A stretch of 23,598 bases of DNA from Actinomycetes bacterium (GTDB taxonomy: Bacteria; Actinomycetota; Thermoleophilia; Solirubrobacterales; Solirubrobacteraceae): assembly GCA_023404805.1 (NCBI GenBank), contig JAEYAL010000292.1:1-23598 (forward strand), given 5' to 3'. Within the stretch, counting starts at the first letter, position 1; every line of letters begins with the position of its first letter. The notes beneath the pieces were generated by a model, which had not been told where the DNA came from, searched no databases, and saw only the letters and a program-made list of their open reading frames with translations. This document shows positions 22,411 to 23,598 of this stretch, piece after piece. A program made the position numbers and the translations under genes.

Positions 22411-23271
22411 TCAGACGCCGCCGACGAGCAAGACGGCGACGAGCGTGAGCGCGGCCCCGGCGGCCTGCACCCGCGTCATGCGCTCGCGGAGCACGAGCTG
22501 GGCGAGGGCGACCGTAGCGACCGGATACGTCGAGGCGATGACCGCGAGGCTGCTGCTCCCGCCAGCTTGGCTCGCGCCGACGGCGTAGAGCGTGTTGGCG
22601 CCGATGTCGAGCAGACCGACGCTCCCGATGACCAGCACGCTTCGCAGGCCGACCGTGCCTGGCGTGCGCGTGCGCAGCGCGAAGGCCAGCAGCGGCAGCG
22701 TGACCATCACCGCGAAGAAGCGGCTGACCGTGACCGCGGCCAGCGGGTCGCCGTCCTCGACGCTCGCCTGCTCGAGCAAGAGGAAGAACGTGCCGAACGC
22801 GAGCGCCGACCCGGCCGCGAGGAGCACCGCCCGCGTCGTGACCGGCTCGCGGTCTGCGGCGCCGGCGCCGTCCCAGCTGACCAGCCCGATGCCGGTCAGC
22901 GCCGCGCCGAGCCCGACGAGCGCCGAAGTGGTGAGCCGGTCCCCCGCCAGCAGGTGGGCGGCGAGCGGCACGAGGCCGCCCAGCGCGGCCACCGGCGCGA
23001 CCGGTCCCATCGGCCCGCTGGAGAGCGCCCGGTAGAGCAGCGCGAACCCAGCGACCTCGCAGATCCCAGCTCCGGCAGCCAACCCGAGGGCGTCGCCGCT
23101 CGGCATCGCCGCGCCCGCCACCGCCACGCTGAGCGCCATCAGCACCAGGCCCGTCAGCTGCGAGCCGCCGAGGACAAGAAGCAGCGAGCGCCGGCGCGCG
23201 GCCAGCCCGGCGACGAAGTCCGACGCGCCCCAGGCGACGCTCGCCCCCACGGCCATGCCGACTTCGATCAC
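22411..23271 (-). CDS. EamA/DMT-superfamily transporter
   Basis: A 286-residue membrane permease with about ten hydrophobic helices, the usual EamA size and two-fold repeat (first half AVGASVAWGASDFVAGLAARR, second half LAAGSALAFGTFFLLLEQA). Members move small metabolites, often amino acids or amines, in or out; the substrate is not predictable here. The GTG start at 23271 overlaps the decarboxylase TGA by 4 bp (GTGA), which argues for coupled translation and a linked role, such as export of the decarboxylation product. ATG 23256 is an alternative start. Ends 4 bp before a hairpin shared with the convergent gene. Confidence 0.9.
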   Translation of the reverse strand: MIEVGMAVGASVAWGASDFVAGLAARRRSLLLVLGGSQLTGLVLMALSVAVAGAAMPSGDALGLAAGAGICEVAGFALLYRALSSGPMGPVAPVAALGGLVPLAAHLLAGDRLTTSALVGLGAALTGIGLVSWDGAGAADREPVTTRAVLLAAGSALAFGTFFLLLEQASVEDGDPLAAVTVSRFFAVMVTLPLLAFALRTRTPGTVGLRSVLVIGSVGLLDIGANTLYAVGASQAGGSSSLAVIASTYPVATVALAQLVLRERMTRVQAAGAALTLVAVLLVGGV

Positions 23272-23598
23272 CGCAGGCCCGGCACGCGCACGCGCGCGGT
23301 CTGCTCAAGCGCCGCCAGCGGATCATCGACGACCAGCACCCGCTCTAGCGACGGGTCGGCCGCGCCGCGCAGGTAGCCGCCAGCGCGCACGGAGTCACGC
23401 AGCGCGCGCAGGGTCCGGGAGTCGAACACCTCACCGGGCAGCACGGCCGGGATCCCCGGCGGATACGGCACGAGCGCCTCCGCGGCGACCTGGCCCACGG
23501 CCTGCTCCACCGGCACTAGGGCCGACGGCGCCCACAGGGCCTGACGCGGGCTGCACGCCACGCGCAGCGCGGCCGGAGGCGCGGCCGCGCCTCCGAAC
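23268..23598 (-). CDS. Orn/Lys/Arg decarboxylase, C-terminal part (5' end outside window)
   Basis: The visible 109 residues are the C-terminal domain of a fold-type I (aspartate aminotransferase-like) ornithine/lysine/arginine decarboxylase. SPRQALWAP, VEQAVGQVAAEALVPYPPGIP and PGEVF match the conserved PYPPGIP...PGE block of the family closely. The catalytic PLP-binding Lys lies upstream, beyond the window. These enzymes decarboxylate basic amino acids to polyamines (putrescine, cadaverine or agmatine). The frame is open to base 23598, so the gene is truncated by the window and not broken. It overlaps the EamA transporter, suggesting an operon for polyamine or amino-acid handling. The substrate cannot be judged from this part. 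Confidence 0.9.
   Translation of the reverse strand, partial: FGGAAAPPAALRVACSPRQALWAPSALVPVEQAVGQVAAEALVPYPPGIPAVLPGEVFDSRTLRALRDSVRAGGYLRGAADPSLERVLVVDDPLAALEQTARVRVPGLR

Noticed and set aside
20873..23326. 817-codon minus-strand ORF over the tyrosinase to EamA region
   Set aside because: Runs out of frame through three genes with clear families; Ser/Arg-rich composition typical of a shifted frame.

Overview
The window is a very GC-rich (about 70% by eye) bacterial chromosomal segment with dense coding on both strands. Strong third-position G/C preference, TAnnnT-type -10 boxes placed a few bases before start codons, and two secreted proteins ending in lysine-rich tails suggest a free-living actinobacterium. 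I infer a relative of Solirubrobacterales (Thermoleophilia), but no marker gene here proves it. I see no rRNA, tRNA, transposase, integrase, phage gene or CRISPR array.

Layout. 1-3320: a TetR regulator and a large GAF-GAF-GGDEF-EAL cyclic-di-GMP protein ending at a symmetrical hairpin. 3325-7360: a small protein that looks like a catalytically degraded Mrr-type nuclease fold, divergent from a SNF2/SMARCAL1-like helicase with a HARP-like N-terminus, which overlaps a two-helix zinc-ribbon membrane protein. 7586-8896: an alpha/beta hydrolase. 8897-9536: about 640 bp without a sizeable gene, holding one or two candidate small ORFs. 9537-14133: a LuxR-type regulator, a secreted beta-propeller protein, a VOC protein lacking the usual metal ligands, and a second secreted propeller protein resembling virginiamycin B lyase. 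14134-15377: short tandem repeats, a TetR regulator and a striking array of 62-bp tandem palindromic repeats. 15378-19286: a secreted lipase, an NmrA-like atypical SDR, a MerR-type regulator with a GAF-like sensor half, and a LysE exporter. 19366-23598: a protein with an internally duplicated domain, a leaderless-secretion (no signal peptide) tyrosinase, a MmcQ/YjbR-like protein, and an EamA transporter overlapping the 3' end of an Orn/Lys/Arg decarboxylase.

The genes do not form one pathway. Short co-transcribed pairs are the helicase with the zinc-ribbon membrane protein (4-bp overlap) and the decarboxylase with the EamA transporter (4-bp overlap, suggesting amine or amino-acid handling). 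Regulators are frequent (two TetR, LuxR, MerR-type, c-di-GMP enzyme), as is usual for a soil actinobacterium. The least ordinary items are the 62-bp palindromic array at 15041-15210, the Mrr-like/SNF2-HARP neighbourhood, and the number of apparently leaderless promoters.
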